Source: Bacteroides sp. (GTDB taxonomy: Bacteria > Bacteroidota > Bacteroidia > Bacteroidales > Bacteroidaceae). From it: a DNA stretch of 46,837 nt. Location: contig JAGATY010000077.1 of NCBI GenBank assembly GCA_017621035.1, forward strand, positions 1-46,837, read 5' to 3'. The position numbers and the translations under genes were made by a program. Below the pieces are notes generated by a model, which searched no databases, had not been told where the DNA came from, and worked only from the letters and a program-made list of their open reading frames with translations. This document shows, one piece after another, positions 45,646-46,837 of this stretch. Position 1 is the first letter of the stretch. Each line of letters starts with the position of its first letter.

Positions 45646-45813
45646 TCTCATCACCTCCTCCGCCCCTCTTTTCCTTCGCTCAACCTACTCCCGCAGCCCT
45701 TTTAGCCCTTTCCGCCCTCGTTCAACCTCTCTCATCACCCCCTCCGCCCCTCTTTTCTCTCGCCACATCCACCCCCGCAGCCCTTTTAGCCCTTTTCACC
45801 CTCGCCGCCCTCA
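45646..45813 (+). repeat. 84-bp direct repeat made of 42-bp units (array 6)
   Basis: TCTCATCACC starts at 45646 and 45730, with 84-bp units that match closely. Within each, TCG landmarks at 45676, 45718, 45760 and 45802 are exactly 42 bp apart (for example CCTTCGCTCAACCT and CCCTCGTTCAACCT). The strand is almost all pyrimidine and continues so to about 45900. It begins 30 nt after the helicase stop. No palindromes are seen and no gene is supported from 45617 to 46012. Confidence 0.78.
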
Positions 45814-45970
45814 CCCCAACCCTTTCCAACCCCCTTTTCACCCCACCATCACCCCCTTCCCACCCTTTTACCCTCATTTCCTTCCCCCTTTCTTCCCCTT
45901 CAAACCAACTGATAATCAACACCATCCCATCACACCCTCTAAAAACCTCAATAAAAAAGTGTGCGGAATG

Positions 45971-46001
45971 TTTGCAGGTAAAAAGAAAATGTCTACCTTT
46001 G
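45971..46001 (+). promoter_or_regulatory. Promoter for the tRNA operon
   Basis: TTTG at 45971-45974, 19-nt spacer, TACCTTTG at 45994-46001, 11 nt before the first tRNA. Confidence 0.7.
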
Positions 46002-46012
46002 CATCCGCAATC

Positions 46013-46085
46013 GCGGAAATAGCTCAGTTGGTAGAGCACAACCTTGCCAAGGTTGGGGTCGCGAGTTCGAGCCTCGTTTTCCGCT
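46013..46085 (+). tRNA. tRNA-Gly (GCC), copy 1
   Basis: Cloverleaf with acceptor GCGGAAA/TTTCCGC, D-arm GCTCAGTTGGTAGAGC, anticodon loop TTGCCAA and T-loop TTCGAGC. No CCA encoded. Identical to two later copies. Confidence 0.95.
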
Positions 46086-46116
46086 CAAACAATTACATAG
46101 ATTGCGTTAGCCTTTT

Positions 46117-46198
46117 GCCCAAGTGGCGGAATTGGTAGACGCGCACGTTTCAGGTGCGTGTGTCGCGAGACGTGCAGGTTCGAGTCCTGTTTTGGGCA
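46117..46198 (+). tRNA. tRNA-Leu (CAG), copy 1
   Basis: 82 nt with acceptor GCCCAAG/TTTGGGC, class II long variable arm (GTC-GCGA-GAC), anticodon loop TTCAGGT and T-loop TTCGAGT. Confidence 0.95.
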
Positions 46199-46244
46199 CA
46201 AAAGGAAAGCAATCGAGGTTCTTTGATTTCATGGGAGATTGTAT

Positions 46245-46328
46245 GGAGAGGTGGCGGAATTGGTAGACGCGCTACTTTGAGGGGGTAGTGACAATTATGT
46301 CGTGGGAGTTCGAGTCTCCTTCTCTTCA
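46245..46328 (+). tRNA. tRNA-Leu (GAG)
   Basis: 84 nt with acceptor GGAGAGG/TCTCTTC (with wobble pairs), D-arm GCGGAATTGGTAGACGC, anticodon loop TTGAGGG and a long variable arm (TGACAATTATGTCG). Confidence 0.93.
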
Positions 46329-46345
46329 CACACAACATCTCGTTT

Positions 46346-46418
46346 GCGGAAATAGCTCAGTTGGTAGAGCACAACCTTGCCAAGGTTGGGGTCGCGAGTT
46401 CGAGCCTCGTTTTCCGCT
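46346..46418 (+). tRNA. tRNA-Gly (GCC), copy 2
   Basis: Same sequence as copy 1 over the full 73 nt. Confidence 0.95.
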
Positions 46419-46441
46419 CAAACAATTTCGAGATGACCTTT

Positions 46442-46523
46442 GCCCAAGTGGCGGAATTGGTAGACGCGCACGTTTCAGGTGCGTGTGCCGCGAGGCGTGC
46501 AGGTTCGAGTCCTGTTTTGGGCA
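46442..46523 (+). tRNA. tRNA-Leu (CAG), copy 2
   Basis: Same as copy 1 except for two paired changes in the variable arm (GCC-GCGA-GGC). Confidence 0.95.
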
Positions 46524-46552
46524 CATTCTTTAAGAAGAAAAGGTCATCATTT

Positions 46553-46625
46553 GCGGAAATAGCTCAGTTGGTAGAGCACAACCTTGCCAAGGTTGGGGTC
46601 GCGAGTTCGAGCCTCGTTTTCCGCT
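46553..46625 (+). tRNA. tRNA-Gly (GCC), copy 3
   Basis: Same sequence as copies 1 and 2; last gene of the operon. Confidence 0.95.
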
Positions 46626-46633
46626 CAAGTAAA

Positions 46634-46667
46634 GGAGGGCATTCTTCAAAAGAATGTTCTCCTTTTC
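46634..46667 (+). terminator. Terminator of the tRNA operon
   Basis: GGAGGGCATTCTT and AAGAATGTTCTCC form a stem with two wobble pairs and a small A-rich loop, followed by TTTT. Confidence 0.8.
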
Positions 46668-46702
46668 TATTTATATAACCTAAAAAAAAACAAAGAAAGG
46701 GC

Positions 46703-46767
46703 TTATTGGTCAAAATAGTACATAAAATCGAGGCGGTTTTTGTTTATTGGTCAAAATAGTACATAAA
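46703..46767. repeat. 24-bp direct repeat, two copies 41 bp apart
   Basis: TTATTGGTCAAAATAGTACA plus TAAA occurs exactly at 46703-46726 and 46744-46767. It lies between the tRNA terminator and a possible minus-strand gene end. Further copies may lie outside the window. Confidence 0.8.
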
Positions 46768-46789
46768 TGCGGGTATTTGCCCTCATTTT

Positions 46790-46837
46790 CTACTTGTATT
46801 TAAGCCTGAAATACTCGTCTATAAAGAGTTTGCGATA
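46790..46837 (-). CDS. Possible C-terminal end of a minus-strand gene
   Basis: On the minus strand the right edge reads YRKLFIDEYFRLKYK followed by TAG at 46792-46790. The other two frames have stops. Fifteen codons are too few to identify anything; a recombinase or other element gene next to the tRNA cluster would be no surprise but is not shown. Confidence 0.25.
   Translation of the reverse strand, partial: YRKLFIDEYFRLKYK

Noticed and set aside
45474-46022. 182-codon ORF overlapping the helicase end and tRNA
   Set aside because: Product is almost only Pro, Ser, Ala and Leu because the strand is pyrimidine-rich repeat DNA; it runs into a tRNA gene.
46703-46767. Possible CRISPR array
   Set aside because: Only two 24-bp repeats with a 17-bp spacer, no cas genes in the window; spacers are too short.

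Overview
The window looks like a chromosomal segment of a gut-type Bacteroidales bacterium, probably Bacteroidaceae; I cannot name a species. The signs are SusC/SusD proteins, a fimbrillin-like lipoprotein, a type III glutamine synthetase, a DUF5103/type IX plug-like protein, a LytS/LytTR two-component pair, and repeated promoter motifs of the Bacteroidetes type (TTTG or TTG about 18-20 nt before TAnnTTTG). Nearly all genes lie on the plus strand. Only ferritin and a fragment at the right edge are on the minus strand.

Layout. 0-4.6 kb: tail of an unknown gene, a 5'-truncated fimbrillin/BspA-like gene, a DUF6261-type protein, then a periplasmic glycerophosphodiesterase followed by an outer-membrane barrel. 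4.7-9.5 kb: nitrogen assimilation (asnB, type III glutamine synthetase) and a HAD phosphatase. 9.5-10.4 kb: a repeat mosaic with no genes. 10.4-17.9 kb: a possible poorly conserved-looking but striking Cys-Cys-Cys leader ORF, SusC, SusD, a dicarboxylate/amino-acid family symporter and, after a repeat array, cysteine synthase. 17.9-19.3 kb: an orphan LuxR-type regulator convergent with ferritin. 19.4-24.2 kb: potABCD polyamine import operon. 24.3-27.5 kb: nagA, an OmpA-like lipoprotein and a DUF5103 protein. 27.6-32.3 kb: a TolC/MacA/MacB-like export operon. 32.3-33.1 kb: a second repeat mosaic. 33.1-35.7 kb: a small AraC-type regulator and a LytS/LytTR kinase-regulator pair whose kinase gene has absorbed repeat DNA. 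35.7-37.1 kb: a candidate small RNA and a second symporter paralogue. 37.2-41.2 kb: GDP-fucose synthesis (gmd, fcl) and an acyl-CoA ligase. 41.3-45.6 kb: a repeat-rich surface protein and a UvrD/PcrA helicase. 46.0-46.7 kb: a six-gene tRNA-Gly/tRNA-Leu operon.

Two things stand out. First, at least six separate tandem arrays in this window use different sequences but the same 42-43 bp period (about four helical turns). Most have 4-5 units, several have a palindrome in every unit, and most begin within a few tens of bases of a stop codon. One reads in frame into the start of a gene (42 bp equals 14 codons). Second, a short ORF containing three consecutive cysteine codons lies between a well-placed promoter and susC and overlaps the susC start. 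With a symporter in the same gene run and cysK just downstream, this suggests cysteine-responsive control of an uptake operon. Both are hypotheses from reading the sequence; no database search was possible.
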